Shown here piece by piece: positions 1 to 10,527 of a stretch of DNA of 64,000 bases (positions within the stretch are counted from its first letter, which is position 1; every line of letters begins with the position of its first letter). Under the pieces are notes generated by a model. That model saw nothing but the letters and a program-made list of their open reading frames with translations. It was not told the origin of the DNA and ran no database searches. The position numbers were made by a program, and so were the translations under genes. Origin of the DNA: Vibrio ouci (lineage in GTDB: Bacteria; Pseudomonadota; Gammaproteobacteria; Enterobacterales; Vibrionaceae); the NCBI RefSeq assembly GCF_004551525.1, contig NZ_SATR01000010.1, positions 1 to 64,000 of the forward strand, in the 5' to 3' direction.

Positions 1-1
1 A

Positions 2-1054
2 GGCTTTGTTTCCTTACTCGGTTTTAGTTAAAAACGCGCCTAAAATGACTAGTTGTTAGGCTATTACTACTGTTTTAGGCATACCTAACCCTGTCAGCTT
101 ATTTAACGCTTTTATCATGGCGTAAGTCTCACCAACCTGCGCATTGTAACTTCTTAAACTTAATGTACCGCTGAGCAGTTTCTTCACACGGAACATCGTC
201 GTCTCTGAGAGCGAACGTTTATGGTAGCCGTACTTCTTTTTCCAATGCTTATTTGAACCATATAGCTTCTGACAGCCGACCGCTAGATTGCGGGGATGAC
301 CTTGCTCCCAGAAGGCTGCGCCTTCCCTCGGAGGAATAAGCGGAATAGCATTTTTGACGCGAATAGCTTCGTAGCACAACCTTGTGTCGTAAGCACCATC
401 GCCAGATATCTCATTGATTCTTCGGCGAGTCTGTTTGAGTAAGTTTGGAAGTGCTTCTCCGTCGCTTACATTCGATAAACTTAATTCAGCGGCAATGATT
501 TCATGCGTGTTTGTATCGACCGCTAAATGTAGCTTTCTCCAGACTCGACGCTTCCCATCAGTGCCATGCTTTTTGACTTTCCATTCGCCTTCGCCGTAGA
601 CCTTCAGACCAGTCGCATCAATGGCTAAATGCTGGATAGCTCCTTTAGTTTTTGGCTTGAACGCGACGTTGACCGTTTTGGCTCGCTTGCTAATGCATGA
701 ATAATGAGGGCATGACAATGGCAGTTGAGCAAGCTTGAAAACAGAATTGATGAATCCTTGCAGGCCTCTCAACGGCATTGAAAATACCCGTTTGACCATA
801 AGAGCCGTCGTAATGGCTAAGTCACTAAACAAACGAGGTCTGCCACGGTTACCTTGCTTGACCTGTTTCCAGTGTTGGATTGCCTCTTCATCAATCCAAA
901 ACGTCAATGAACCACGATTGATTAAAGCTTGGTTATATTGCTTCCAGTTAGTTGTTTTGTAGCGAGGCTTGGCCATTGATCTAAGTATTTGAGTGAACTT
1001 AGCTGATCAGATCGTCGGTTAATGAGTTAGTTCCCTGATTTAGGAAACAAAGCC
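2..1054 (-). mobile_element. IS5-family (IS903-type) insertion sequence, complete
   Basis: The element is bounded by 13-bp perfect inverted repeats, GGCTTTGTTTCCT at 2-14 and its complement at 1042-1054. The length (1053 bp), the GGCTTTGTT-type ends and the single 306-codon transposase gene fit the IS903 group of the IS5 family. That group makes 9-bp target duplications. The 9 bases after the right end are 1055-1063; only one base lies before the left end, and it matches the last base expected, so the duplication cannot be tested here. No damage is seen, so it may be active. Confidence 0.93.
56..976 (-). CDS. IS5/IS903-type transposase
   Basis: DDE transposase that would excise and reinsert the surrounding element. 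The 306-residue product is full length for IS903-type enzymes (about 307). The N-terminal part (about 1-110) carries the DNA-binding region. The catalytic triad is visible as Asp120 (in LAIDATGLK), Asp193 (in SGDGAYD) and Glu258 (in SLSETTMFR), the last followed by the R and K residues usual for the family's Y-R-K signature region. It fills nearly the whole element and starts about 80 bases inside the right inverted repeat. No frameshift or stop is seen. Confidence 0.95.
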   Translation of the reverse strand: MAKPRYKTTNWKQYNQALINRGSLTFWIDEEAIQHWKQVKQGNRGRPRLFSDLAITTALMVKRVFSMPLRGLQGFINSVFKLAQLPLSCPHYSCISKRAKTVNVAFKPKTKGAIQHLAIDATGLKVYGEGEWKVKKHGTDGKRRVWRKLHLAVDTNTHEIIAAELSLSNVSDGEALPNLLKQTRRRINEISGDGAYDTRLCYEAIRVKNAIPLIPPREGAAFWEQGHPRNLAVGCQKLYGSNKHWKKKYGYHKRSLSETTMFRVKKLLSGTLSLRSYNAQVGETYAMIKALNKLTGLGMPKTVVIA

Positions 1055-1322
1055 CCTTTTCTAGCAAAAACATATGCAACCAGCGACGAGATAATTAGAC
1101 ACCAATAAGCAATTTGATAAAAACTGAGGCATTGATAGGTCGAGTCCATCGACTCATATTGAGCTAAGCTATAAGCACCGTGTCAAATTGGTAACTAGTG
1201 TGATTATATTTAACTTCTGCTAAACGAGAGACAGTCACTTGAGTCCCTGAATTATCAATGGTTTTTCTTCACTAACCATTGCTCTATCATAAAGAAAATC
1301 TAACGTGTAAAAAGGAATTCCC

Positions 1323-1928
1323 ATGTCTGTAGAAGACGATAAGCAAGCGCGTCACAAAGCGAGACAGCAAAAAGTCAAAGAACAAGTCGATGCTAGAGTG
1401 GCTGCTGCTCAAGAAGAGAAAGGGTTACTGCTGATCATCACTGGTAATGGCAAAGGCAAATCTACCTCTGGGTTTGGCACGGTAGCACGCGCCGTCGGCC
1501 ATGATAAGAAAGCAGCCGTTGCACAGTTCATTAAAGGCACCTGGGCCAACGGGGAGCGAAACCTACTCGAAAAGCTTGGGGTCGAGTTTCACGTTATGGC
1601 CACGGGGTTTACTTGGGAAACTCAAAACAAAGCCGCGGATACTGAAGCTGCACAAATAGTTTGGCAAGAGTGTAAGCGCCTACTTACTGATGAGTCCATT
1701 GACGTAGTGCTGTTTGATGAACTGACCTATATGGTGAGCTATGGCTATATCGATCTTGATGAGGTCGTAGAAGCATTAAACAACCGCCCTAAGATGCAAT
1801 CTGTGATTATTACTGGTCGCGGTGCTCATCGCACATTAATTGAAATGGCCGACACTGTCTCTGAAGTGAAAAATGTGAAACATGCTTTTGAGTCTGGAGT
1901 GAAAGCGCTGCAAGGTGTGGATTGGTAG
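1323..1928 (+). CDS. cobO: cob(I)yrinic acid a,c-diamide adenosyltransferase
   Basis: ATP:corrinoid adenosyltransferase of the CobO/BtuR/CobA type, 201 residues. It transfers the 5'-deoxyadenosyl group of ATP to reduced cobalt in corrinoids, in the cytoplasm. It is used in cobalamin salvage or synthesis. The P-loop GNGKGKST lies at residues 41-48, and a charged helical N-terminus (about 1-32) precedes it, as in the enterobacterial enzymes. The start is preceded by AAAAGGAA with good spacing. It stands alone between the IS element and a convergent chemoreceptor gene; the 268 bases upstream (1055-1322) hold no other gene that I can see and no recognisable cobalamin riboswitch. Confidence 0.93.
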   Translation: MSVEDDKQARHKARQQKVKEQVDARVAAAQEEKGLLLIITGNGKGKSTSGFGTVARAVGHDKKAAVAQFIKGTWANGERNLLEKLGVEFHVMATGFTWETQNKAADTEAAQIVWQECKRLLTDESIDVVLFDELTYMVSYGYIDLDEVVEALNNRPKMQSVIITGRGAHRTLIEMADTVSEVKNVKHAFESGVKALQGVDW

Positions 1929-1951
1929 CAATAACCTCACAACTATATAGT

Positions 1952-1982
1952 AGCTGGCAGCAAAGATAAGCTGCTGCCAGCT
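1952..1982. terminator. convergent intrinsic terminator cobO / chemoreceptor
   Basis: A perfect 10-bp stem (AGCTGGCAGC at 1952-1961 with GCTGCCAGCT at 1973-1982) with an 11-base loop is followed by TTCTT on the plus strand. It lies between two converging genes and most likely ends cobO; the T tract is weak on both strands. Confidence 0.65.
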
Positions 1983-1990
1983 TTCTTAAA

Positions 1991-3598
1991 TCAAGAGATA
2001 TAACGACTCAGAAGCTCTTTTTGCCTTTCTGACATAACGGCAAGCTCATCTGAAGCCTCAAAGCAGTGACCAATACTCTCCGTATTGTCGGTAACAATTT
2101 CCGACACTTGAACAATGCTTCTAGAAACAGAATCTGTGACATCCGCCTGCTCTGAAGAAGCGGCAAAAACTAAGGAATTTTGCTCCGAGATCTTTTGCAC
2201 CGCCAAAGTAATCTCATTAAATGCACCTAGAACATGCTGAGAGGATTCCTGACTACCCTTAATCAAATTAACGTTATGAAGCGTCAAATCACTCACAATG
2301 GAAGCTTGTTCTTGTAGCGCCTCAATCACATTCTGTATTTCAGCGGTCGAATCTTGAGTTTGAACAGCAAGTCCCCTAACTTCGTCTGCGACAACGGCAA
2401 AGCCTCTACCTTGCTCCCCTGCTCTTGCCGCTTCTATAGCAGCGTTTAGAGCGAGCAAATTAGTTTGATCGGAAATGTTATTAATCACCTCAATGACACG
2501 GCCGATATCTGAAGAGTGACCTTTTAACTCTCCAATCATTTCAGCTGAGCGATTAATTGATTTTGCGACTTCTTCACTACTTCTTTGCGCATCATCAATG
2601 TGCTTTTGACCAATTGAAACGAATTCAAGTGCAGAGTCAGACGCTTTTTCTGCCGCGGCAGCATTGGCGTTGACCTCTTTTGCTGTACTCGATAGTTCAG
2701 TCACAGCCACACTTATTTGAGCAAACTGCTCCTTTTCCAAATGTGAACTTTCCCTTGATTGATGCATGATAGAATTTAGCTCTGTTGCCGCTGCTGCAAC
2801 CCCATCAATGTTGACGTTGACTTGCTCAATAATGTGCCCGATAGACTCCCCTAGGCCATTAATCGAGCTCGATAAACTGCCTAGTTCATTCTTCCCTACA
2901 TATTGATATCTTACGCTAAAGTCACCGTTCGCCATTTCATTCAGCTTCATAGCTACGTCATTGATTGGTCTAGCAATAGTGCTTGCTACATAAGTAATGA
3001 ACAACAGGGATACCAATGAAATGATGGCTAATTCGATGAGGCTGTGAATCGCGACTTGATCAGCATGAGCTTGGGTTTGGCGGAAGTCCTCACGAATACT
3101 TGAATTGATTTCATCAGAAAACTCAGCCAAAGATTGGATTAGCTTTGACGCTAGTTCGTCAGATTCCTTTAAAAAGCCAGCATACTCTTCACTGTATGCA
3201 GAATACTTGTTTTTGACCTCAGGGAGATTTCGCACATGATGATAATAATTTTTATAATTCTCTAGTCGCAACTGGGTAGCACTTTTACCATCATCGATAA
3301 AGTTTCTTTCAATGCTTTGATACCAAGAGTCTAAAGCACTGATAAACGTCCCATCTAAGCCTTCTCGACCAGCCGCTTTCAAGAACAATAATCTTATTTC
3401 ATACGTCGACTGTATTTCATTGTCATAAACTGAATTAATCTTGCTGAGAGACGAACTACTGTAGCTATTCAGATTAGTAATATCGCTATTCAGGACGTTC
3501 AAGTTGTAGATATTAACAATGGTAAATAGTACTACCATTGACAAAAATGAGAGCAGTAGCTTTGTTTTAATTCGGAGCCGAGATAGGAATTTAACCAT
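1991..3598 (-). CDS. methyl-accepting chemotaxis protein
   Basis: Transmembrane chemoreceptor, 535 residues, that signals to CheA/CheW. A first membrane segment (about 13-33, [20 protein letters not shown]) is followed by a helical periplasmic sensor of about 150 residues and a second membrane segment (about 185-208). A HAMP linker ([20 protein letters not shown]) and the cytoplasmic signalling domain come next. The hairpin tip carries the invariant stretch with [20 protein letters not shown]. The sensor resembles four-helix-bundle ligand domains, but I cannot name the ligand. No C-terminal CheR pentapeptide is present. It is transcribed alone, with about 230 bases of upstream DNA. Confidence 0.95.
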   Translation of the reverse strand: MVKFLSRLRIKTKLLLSFLSMVVLFTIVNIYNLNVLNSDITNLNSYSSSSLSKINSVYDNEIQSTYEIRLLFLKAAGREGLDGTFISALDSWYQSIERNFIDDGKSATQLRLENYKNYYHHVRNLPEVKNKYSAYSEEYAGFLKESDELASKLIQSLAEFSDEINSSIREDFRQTQAHADQVAIHSLIELAIISLVSLLFITYVASTIARPINDVAMKLNEMANGDFSVRYQYVGKNELGSLSSSINGLGESIGHIIEQVNVNIDGVAAAATELNSIMHQSRESSHLEKEQFAQISVAVTELSSTAKEVNANAAAAEKASDSALEFVSIGQKHIDDAQRSSEEVAKSINRSAEMIGELKGHSSDIGRVIEVINNISDQTNLLALNAAIEAARAGEQGRGFAVVADEVRGLAVQTQDSTAEIQNVIEALQEQASIVSDLTLHNVNLIKGSQESSQHVLGAFNEITLAVQKISEQNSLVFAASSEQADVTDSVSRSIVQVSEIVTDNTESIGHCFEASDELAVMSERQKELLSRYIS

Positions 3599-3787
3599 AC
3601 GTCTTTTGTCTCAATATACGTTAATGAATTTAAGACAAAATTACACAAACTTAACAACACTGTATGTAGGTTTATTCTCTCGGGAGTAGGATAAGGGAGT
3701 AAGGATTGAGGCAATATAGCAGTCTAAGGCAATGACAGAATAGCGTTGAAAATCAAAGCACTAAGTTAACAGTTTTATCCAATTAAG

Positions 3788-3820
3788 AAATCCGAGCAAA
3801 CATTGCGTTCGCTCGGATTT
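3788..3820 (-). terminator. hairpin downstream of asmA-like gene
   Basis: A 10-bp perfect stem (AAATCCGAGC at 3788-3797 and GCTCGGATTT at 3811-3820) lies just past the end of the leftward AsmA-family gene. On the minus strand it is followed by CTTAATT, so it can serve as that gene's terminator. Confidence 0.6.
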
Positions 3821-3830
3821 TGTACAGATT

Positions 3831-5984
3831 TTAGTTAAAAAGTCCTTTCAGTAAACCGTCAACGGCTTTCTTGGTCTCTTCATCTTTAATCTTGTCTGTC
3901 AGCTTCTCTACACCACGGTCGATTTCTTTCTGAGCTTTTTGCTTAAGCACATCATCAAACACAAGTTTGAACTTAGGCTCTGCCCATTTACCCGACACAT
4001 TGATTGGAATTGTGACATCTTTTAGCTCATCGATATCTTTACCGCCTTGCCCTTCTAGCGTACCAACAATAGACGTGCTGACCGTGAAGTCGACCGTCTG
4101 ATTAAGGTAGTTCGCCGCACCGTTACCACGAATTCTCAGTAATGGAGACTGCATAGTCAGGTCGTTGGTCGATACATTGCCTTTGTTCAGCTTCAGGGTT
4201 GCTTTCATCGCGCTGAAGTCCGTTTTCTGAACTTCACCTTTCGACTCTACTTTTTGGCCCTTAATCTTGGCGTAATTTTCACGGATCAACTGCGCCACGT
4301 TGATGCCATGAACCGCACCGTCTTCGAAGTTAATCGCAATCGTGCCAACCAAGTTCTTCTGAATACCTGTTGGCGTTAAGCTGCTGCCTTTAACATCAAC
4401 ATTAATATTACCGGTACCTTCTAGCATATCGTTATTCGCCACATCTTGAAGCAGCGGTAACACCTTAACGCCTTTGATGCGCTTTTTCGCCGTGTAAGAA
4501 GCTGGAGACTTACGCGCATCAAGTCGTGCAGTGGCACTGATCGAACCTTGGTACAGGTTAGAGGTGAAGGATTTCAGCTCTGCAATACCGCGATTCACTG
4601 AGAAGCTTGCCTTAACATTTTGCATCTTAGCGTTATTCGCTTTGAACTTATCAATAGTGATATCGCCCATTACATCTAACGTTTTCAGTGCAGATAGGTC
4701 TGGTTCAACTTCTTGAGCTGGCTTTTTAGGTGATGTCTTGGCCGTTTTAGACTCACTGTTAGCAGGGGCCGCTTCCGAGTTAGTTTCACTTGCCTTACTT
4801 TCTTGAGCCTGACCTAAGCCAAGGAACTCATCCAAATCAATATTTGGGCTGTGCAGTGAGAAACGAACTTTCGGGATGTCTGCCAAAGTAATGTCTGCTT
4901 TACCATCAAACGCCAATGCATTTGCTGTTAGCTTTTCTAGCACAAAGCTTAAATGGTTTTTGGTCAAATCAAATGAAAGATCCGACGCCATATCCACTTT
5001 CATTGGTGATTGCGGCAGCGAGTCACCTTTGAATGTCGCGTCCAGTGTCAGTTGGTTCATCACAACTTTGCTGATCGCTTGATCAACCGTCAGTGACGCT
5101 GCACCTTTCATATCGATATCTAAACCCGCAGCTTGACCCACCACTGAGTATGTCAATGCGTTGGCTTTATCAAACTCAAACGTTTCTAAGCCAATTTTTG
5201 CACTGTCGATCTGAGTAGCAGGATCGCTGAAGCTGGCATCTAAGTTGATATTGCGTAGAGCATATTGTTGGAAACCTTTCGCTAGCTTAAATTCAGCATC
5301 GCCACTAGCAGCAAATTTCTGCTTGTTCGCTTCGCCTTTCGCCGCGAAATCCACTTTGGTCCAGGTGTCCACTGCAAACTCAGAAAGATTCAGTGAGACA
5401 TCATAGAGCTTAGTGAATGTGCCAGCCTGCTTATCTTGGATTTCAACCGATGCGTTAGATACCGTCACACCGGCTAGATTGATTGTCCACGCAGAAGCAC
5501 CGCTTTGTTCTGTTGGTGTTGACTCTGCCGGCTTTGAATCTGATGTTGTCGCAGCTGGCGCAGATTCAGTCGCGGTCGCTTGAGCAGTTTGTGCTTGCGT
5601 CAACGCATCAATGTTCTTAGAGCCATCTTTCAATGTTTCTAACGAGAAAGCCGCGCCATCTAAGGTGATATTGCCGATTTCTAGTTGTTGGCTGAATAAT
5701 GGCATCACAGAAACATCGATGCCAACCGTGTCCACTTTGAACATGTTTAGTTGCTCAAAGCCTTGCGGGTTACGCAGCTCTGTTTGGCCGAGCTCAAAAC
5801 CAATTGATGGGAAAAATTGCCAGCTAATATCACCTTCAATCACAAGATCTAACCCAGTATGGGTTTTCGCTTGCTCGACAATAAGCGGCTTAAACTGGTT
5901 AGGGTTAACCAGTACAACGAGCGCAATTATAGCGCCCAAAATTGCAACCACAGGAATTGCAATAAACAGGAACAGTTTCTTCAT
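3831..5984 (-). CDS. asmA: AsmA family protein
   Basis: Large AsmA-family protein (717 residues from the chosen start), anchored in the inner membrane with a long periplasmic body. Relatives (AsmA, TamB, YhdP) are thought to help move phospholipids to the outer membrane. An N-terminal hydrophobic segment (LFLFIAIPVVAILGAIIALV) opens the protein, followed by the AsmA motif region with 'HTGLDLVIEGDISWQFFPS'. Two low-complexity linkers rich in A, T, S, E and P occur near 150-175 and 400-440. The C-terminal part has the conserved GTIAINFEDGAVHGINVAQL-type repeat. An upstream ATG 21 codons earlier is open, but AAGGA sits 8 bases before the ATG at 5984, which gives a proper signal anchor. Confidence 0.9.
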   Translation of the reverse strand: MKKLFLFIAIPVVAILGAIIALVVLVNPNQFKPLIVEQAKTHTGLDLVIEGDISWQFFPSIGFELGQTELRNPQGFEQLNMFKVDTVGIDVSVMPLFSQQLEIGNITLDGAAFSLETLKDGSKNIDALTQAQTAQATATESAPAATTSDSKPAESTPTEQSGASAWTINLAGVTVSNASVEIQDKQAGTFTKLYDVSLNLSEFAVDTWTKVDFAAKGEANKQKFAASGDAEFKLAKGFQQYALRNINLDASFSDPATQIDSAKIGLETFEFDKANALTYSVVGQAAGLDIDMKGAASLTVDQAISKVVMNQLTLDATFKGDSLPQSPMKVDMASDLSFDLTKNHLSFVLEKLTANALAFDGKADITLADIPKVRFSLHSPNIDLDEFLGLGQAQESKASETNSEAAPANSESKTAKTSPKKPAQEVEPDLSALKTLDVMGDITIDKFKANNAKMQNVKASFSVNRGIAELKSFTSNLYQGSISATARLDARKSPASYTAKKRIKGVKVLPLLQDVANNDMLEGTGNINVDVKGSSLTPTGIQKNLVGTIAINFEDGAVHGINVAQLIRENYAKIKGQKVESKGEVQKTDFSAMKATLKLNKGNVSTNDLTMQSPLLRIRGNGAANYLNQTVDFTVSTSIVGTLEGQGGKDIDELKDVTIPINVSGKWAEPKFKLVFDDVLKQKAQKEIDRGVEKLTDKIKDEETKKAVDGLLKGLFN

Positions 5985-6073
5985 CAGCATTATCCTTGCT
6001 AAACGAGTCTTACCAAACAGGCAACAACCCCAAGTATAAGTCTTCAAAAAGAATATTTGAGACCATAAAAAGA

Positions 6074-6096
6074 AAGTGGCACTTAAAGTGCCACTT
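6074..6096 (-). terminator. intrinsic terminator of udk
   Basis: AAGTGGCACT (6074-6083) pairs with AGTGCCACTT (6087-6096) across a 3-base loop, and the minus strand continues with CTTTTTATGG. It lies 38 bases past the udk stop. Confidence 0.8.
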
Positions 6097-6134
6097 ATCT
6101 CATAAAAAATAAAGCCTGATTGCTTATCAAATGA

Positions 6135-6776
6135 TTAAGCTTTCAGAAGTTTTGCAATGTGCGCTTTTAGTACATCGATAGCGATACGGTTTTTACCACC
6201 ACGCGGTACGATAATGTCTGCGTATTGTTTCGATGGCTCGATGAACTGCATAAACATTGGACGAACCGTCTCTTGGTACTGCTTTAGAACTGAGTCCATA
6301 GTACGACCACGTTCTTCTACATCACGCTTAACGCGGCGTAATAGACAGATATCAAGTGGTGTATCCATAAATACCGTCGCATGCATTAGGTCACGCAGAC
6401 GTGGGTCAGTCAGAAGTAGGATACCTTCAAGGATGATAACCTTCTTCGGCGTCATCGGCGTAGTATTGTCTGTACGAGTATGATCTGTGTAGCTGTACTC
6501 AGGAACTTCTACCGCTTCACCTTTGACTAGCTTTTCTAGATGCTCACACAGTAAGTCGTGATCAAGCGCGCTCGGGTGGTCATAGTTGGTTTTAACACGC
6601 TCTTCCATGCTTAGGTGGCTTTGATCGTTGTAGTAGCAATCTTCCGTAATCACACCAATTTGATGATCGCCCACTTTCTCACGTAATTCGTTATAGATAG
6701 TGCTCGCGATTAAACTTTTTCCAGAAGCAGACGCGCCAGCAATACCGACGATGACGCATTGATTATTATCAGACAT
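6135..6776 (-). CDS. udk: uridine kinase
   Basis: Phosphorylates uridine and cytidine to UMP and CMP in pyrimidine salvage. The product is 213 residues, the usual length. The P-loop is GASASGKS near residues 13-20, and the TEDCYYND segment and the DHPSALD nucleoside-binding motif follow. The reading frame stays open for 72 further codons upstream, but the ATG at 6774-6776 begins the MSDNNQC sequence typical of Vibrio Udk and puts the P-loop at the usual place. It is read in the same direction as apbC upstream, with a terminator hairpin between them, so it likely has its own promoter. Confidence 0.96.
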   Translation of the reverse strand: MSDNNQCVIVGIAGASASGKSLIASTIYNELREKVGDHQIGVITEDCYYNDQSHLSMEERVKTNYDHPSALDHDLLCEHLEKLVKGEAVEVPEYSYTDHTRTDNTTPMTPKKVIILEGILLLTDPRLRDLMHATVFMDTPLDICLLRRVKRDVEERGRTMDSVLKQYQETVRPMFMQFIEPSKQYADIIVPRGGKNRIAIDVLKAHIAKLLKA

Positions 6777-6979
6777 TATTCTTGCACCCGATGATTTAGA
6801 TTGGTGTCTTATGCTAATACTAGCAGTGCCAGTATGGACAAGCCCTAGGTATGAGCATAATTTTGGATAAACCGCCTGATTATAGGGAGTTAAGACCTTT
6901 GTTGCTAGCAAGGATTGTGAAGAAATAAGTAAATAGAATAAAAGCCACTCACGCAATCGATTACACAGAATAAAAACAA

Positions 6980-7003
6980 AAAGAGCGCTCATTGGCGCTC
7001 TTT
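6980..7003 (-). terminator. intrinsic terminator of apbC/mrp
   Basis: AAAGAGCGC (6980-6988) pairs with GCGCTCTTT (6995-7003); the minus strand then reads TTGTTTTTATTC. It lies 20 bases after the apbC stop codon. Confidence 0.8.
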
Positions 7004-7023
7004 ATTAGTGGATAAAAAATCCG

Positions 7024-8097
7024 CTATTCGACCATGGTAAACATAATGTTTTCAGGCTTAGTCTTGCCTCGCCAATATAAACGAGAGCTTACTGCTTCTG
7101 CCATTGCCATATATTGCTGCGCATGTTCAGACTCAGGGCGAGCTGCCACTGTCGGCTTGCCATTGTCGATATCTTCACGCATTTGAATATGCAGTGGAAT
7201 TTGCGCTAACAAATCTAGGCCATACTCGCTCGCCATTTGTTCAGCCCCACCAGCGCCAAAGATGTGCTCTTTCTCGCCGCAGTGACTACAAATGTGGTAG
7301 CTCATGTTTTCAACCACACCGACAACCGGCACATCCACTTTGCCAAACATAGCGGCGCCCTTACGCGCATCAGCCAATGCTAAGTCCTGCGGTGTCGTAA
7401 CAATCACAGCGCCTGTCACTGGCACTTGCTGAGAAAGAGTCAACTGAATATCGCCGGTACCCGGCGGCATATCAATCACCAAGTAATCCAGTTCTGGCCA
7501 TTCAGTTTCATTCAATAGCTGAGATAAAGCTTTTGCTGCCATAGGACCGCGCCAGATCGCCGCTTCATCTTTAGAAACTAAGTAGCCAATTGAGTGAGTG
7601 TAGATACCGTGGGCAGCAATAGGCTGCATCCACTTATTGTCACGCACTTCCGGTCTAGCCTCAGTCTGACCAATCATCAAAGGAACCGAAGGACCATAGA
7701 TGTCAGCATCTAGCAGGCCAACTTTAGCACCAGACTGAGCAAGCGCCAGTGCTAAGTTCACCGACGTAGTCGACTTACCTACCCCGCCTTTCGCTGACGT
7801 CACCGCAATAACGTTTTTAACCCCTTTAATCTCATGGGCAACATGAGTTTCTAAAGGCTTAGGTGAAACATTGATTGAATAATCAAACTGAGCGACCTCT
7901 GCTGAAGCTTGTCGGCTCGCTATCCACTCATTAAGCCCAACAACTAAATCATTGGCTGCAAAAGGAATATCAATAGTGAAACCTTGTGGCTTTACTGAAA
8001 CGATATTGGCTGAAGAGGCCCATTCCGAAATAAGAGATGGGTGCTCAAATTGGTTCAACCAATCACAGAAATCTTGCTTTGAAGTGAACTGACGCAT
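7024..8097 (-). CDS. apbC: iron-sulfur cluster carrier protein ApbC/Mrp
   Basis: Cytoplasmic P-loop NTPase of the Mrp/NBP35 family that binds and passes on 4Fe-4S clusters. The 357-residue protein has an N-terminal MIP18-like region (1-85), the deviant Walker A KGGVGKST (103-110), and a CxxC pair in ICSHCGEKEH that binds the cluster between two subunits. A strong AAGGAGG sits just upstream of the start. It is divergent from metG, the arrangement seen in many gamma-proteobacteria, and shares the 157-bp intergenic promoter region with it. Confidence 0.95.
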   Translation of the reverse strand: MRQFTSKQDFCDWLNQFEHPSLISEWASSANIVSVKPQGFTIDIPFAANDLVVGLNEWIASRQASAEVAQFDYSINVSPKPLETHVAHEIKGVKNVIAVTSAKGGVGKSTTSVNLALALAQSGAKVGLLDADIYGPSVPLMIGQTEARPEVRDNKWMQPIAAHGIYTHSIGYLVSKDEAAIWRGPMAAKALSQLLNETEWPELDYLVIDMPPGTGDIQLTLSQQVPVTGAVIVTTPQDLALADARKGAAMFGKVDVPVVGVVENMSYHICSHCGEKEHIFGAGGAEQMASEYGLDLLAQIPLHIQMREDIDNGKPTVAARPESEHAQQYMAMAEAVSSRLYWRGKTKPENIMFTMVE

Positions 8098-8254
8098 AGG
8101 TCCTCCTTATGCATCTAATCGTAACACTCCACCAGCCGATACTGAACCCTGAAAAAACTAAGGTAATCCAGTCGTTCCGACCTTGGAGTCACTGGTGGGA
8201 TAAGGTAGTATTACTCTCTATTTTTTTATACATCATTAGAAGCGAATATTAAGT

Positions 8255-10315
8255 ATGGCGACTGATCCAAGAAAACTACTGGTCACTTGTGCCCTTCCGT
8301 ACGCTAACGGTTCGATTCACCTAGGTCATATGCTTGAACATATTCAAGCGGATATCTGGGTTCGCTACCAACGCCTACGTGGCAACACTGTAAACTTCAT
8401 CTGTGCTGACGATGCTCACGGCACGCCAATCATGCTAAAAGCACAACAGATGGGTATTACGCCAGAAGAGATGATCGCTGCAGTAAGTGAAGAGCACCAA
8501 AAAGACTTCGCTGGCTTCGATATTAGCTTTGATAACTACCACAGCACACACTCTGAAGAGAACCGTGAGCTGGCTTCGCACATCTACCTAGAGCTTAAGA
8601 AAAACGGTTTCATTTCTAGCCGTACTATTTCTCAGCTATTTGACCCTGAGAAAGAGATGTTCCTACCGGATCGTTTCGTAAAAGGTACCTGTCCTAAGTG
8701 TAAGTCAGAAGACCAATACGGTGATAACTGTGATAACTGTGGTGAAACGTATAGCCCAACTGAACTGATCGATCCTAAATCAGCAGTATCTGGCGCGACA
8801 CCAGTCATGAAAGATTCAGAGCACTTCTTCTTCGACCTGCCGCAGTTTGAAAGCATGCTACAAGAGTGGACTCGCTCTGGCTCACTTCAATCTGAAACTG
8901 CGAACAAGATGCAAGAGTGGTTCGAGTCTGGTCTACAGCAGTGGGATATCTCGCGTGATGCACCTTACTTCGGTTTCGAAATCCCAGGTGAAAAAGACAA
9001 ATTCTTCTACGTATGGCTAGACGCACCGGTTGGCTACATGGCTTCATTCAAGAACCTATGTAACAAGACTGAAGGTCTAGACTTTGATGAGTATTGGAAG
9101 AAAGACAGCACAACTGAGCTTTACCACTTCATCGGTAAAGACATTGTCTACTTCCACTCTCTATTCTGGCCTGCAATGCTAGAAGGCAGCGGTTTCCGCA
9201 AGCCAAACAACGTATTCGTACACGGTTACGTAACGGTAAACGGTGCGAAGATGTCTAAGTCTAAAGGCACATTCATCAAAGCAGCGACGTACCTAGATCA
9301 CCTAGATCCAGAATGTCTACGTTACTACTACGCAGCTAAACTAAACAGCCGCATTGATGACCTAGACCTTAACCTTGAAGACTTCACTCAGCGCGTTAAC
9401 GCTGATGTAGTAAACAAGATCGTTAACCTAGCATCTCGTAACGCTGGCTTCATCACTAAGCGTTTTGAAGGCAAACTATCTGCTAACTTCGCAGAAGCTG
9501 AGCTATACAATGAGTTCGCTGCAGCAGCTGATCGTATCGCACAGCTATACGAGACTCGTGAATTTGGTCGTGCAATCCGTGAAATCACGGCACTAGCAGA
9601 CAAAGCAAACCAATACGTTGATGAGAAAGCACCGTGGGTTGTGGCGAAAGAAGAAGGTAAAGACCAAGAACTACAAGACATCTGTTCTGTTGGTATCAAC
9701 CTATTCCGCGTTCTGATGACTTACCTGAAGCCGGTAATGCCAGAGCTTGCTGCACGTACTGAAGCGTTCCTAAACGAAGAGCTAACTTGGGAAGGCATCG
9801 CTGCACCACTAACGGATCACGAAATCACTAAGTTCAAAGCATTGTTCAACCGCATCGATCCTAAGAAGGTTGAAGCGATGATCGAAGCTTCTAAAGAAGA
9901 CGCAGCAGCAGAAGTTGCAGCAAAAGAAGCGGCAGAAGCAGCTAAGAACAAAGCAAGCCAAACTGAGCTAGACAAAGATCCAATCGCAGACGAGATTGAA
10001 TTTGATGCTTTCGCTGCAGTAGATATGCGTATCGCACGTATCATCTCTTGTGAAGAAGTGCCAAAAGCAAACAAACTGCTTAAGTTCCAACTAGACATCG
10101 GCGGTGAAACTCGTCAGGTATTCTCTGGCATTAAGTCAGCGTACAAACCTGAAGAGCTAGAAGGCAAGCTAACAGTAATGGTAGCTAACCTAAAACCTCG
10201 TAAGATGAAGTTCGGCATGTCTGAAGGCATGATCCTAGCCGCTGGCCCTGGTGGCAGCGACCTATGGATTCTTGAGCCGCACGAAGGCGCTCAGCCTGGT
10301 ATGCGTGTAATGTAA
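8255..10315 (+). CDS. metG: methionyl-tRNA synthetase
   Basis: Class I aminoacyl-tRNA synthetase that charges tRNA-Met, 686 residues. The HIGH-type motif HLGH is at 22-25. The zinc knuckle has CPKC and CDNC pairs (about 146-164), and the KMSKS motif ([11 protein letters not shown]) is near residue 332. An alanine- and lysine-rich linker (about 550-580) leads to the C-terminal tRNA-binding (Trbp/EMAP) domain starting at [14 protein letters not shown]. Codon use is strongly biased, as expected for a highly expressed gene. No leader peptide or T-box is recognisable upstream. Confidence 0.98.
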   Translation: MATDPRKLLVTCALPYANGSIHLGHMLEHIQADIWVRYQRLRGNTVNFICADDAHGTPIMLKAQQMGITPEEMIAAVSEEHQKDFAGFDISFDNYHSTHSEENRELASHIYLELKKNGFISSRTISQLFDPEKEMFLPDRFVKGTCPKCKSEDQYGDNCDNCGETYSPTELIDPKSAVSGATPVMKDSEHFFFDLPQFESMLQEWTRSGSLQSETANKMQEWFESGLQQWDISRDAPYFGFEIPGEKDKFFYVWLDAPVGYMASFKNLCNKTEGLDFDEYWKKDSTTELYHFIGKDIVYFHSLFWPAMLEGSGFRKPNNVFVHGYVTVNGAKMSKSKGTFIKAATYLDHLDPECLRYYYAAKLNSRIDDLDLNLEDFTQRVNADVVNKIVNLASRNAGFITKRFEGKLSANFAEAELYNEFAAAADRIAQLYETREFGRAIREITALADKANQYVDEKAPWVVAKEEGKDQELQDICSVGINLFRVLMTYLKPVMPELAARTEAFLNEELTWEGIAAPLTDHEITKFKALFNRIDPKKVEAMIEASKEDAAAEVAAKEAAEAAKNKASQTELDKDPIADEIEFDAFAAVDMRIARIISCEEVPKANKLLKFQLDIGGETRQVFSGIKSAYKPEELEGKLTVMVANLKPRKMKFGMSEGMILAAGPGGSDLWILEPHEGAQPGMRVM

Positions 10316-10331
10316 ACCTTAACGCATTAGC

Positions 10332-10363
10332 AAAAAGCCTCGCTCATTGAGCGGGGCTTTTTT
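10332..10363 (+). terminator. intrinsic terminator of metG
   Basis: AAAAGCC-CGCTC pairs with GAGCG-GGCTTTT around a 3-base ATT loop, with one T-G wobble, and runs into TTTTTT at 10358-10363, 17 bases after the metG stop. Confidence 0.88.
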
Positions 10364-10527
10364 ATATATTTTAATCACTTAGCTTTCACTACTATGGGGA
10401 CCAATTGCACCAACTAAGGACAAGACGATTACCAACAAACACTCAACTCATTGAAATATAAAGAAACTTAACCATGGCACCAAACATGCCTACCACTTTA
10501 TAGGTAAAACATATAAAGGAGTTGGCT

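Noticed and set aside
8098..8254. Leader peptide or riboswitch upstream of metG
   Set aside because: No Met-rich reading frame, T-box or SAM-type motif is visible in the 157 bases.
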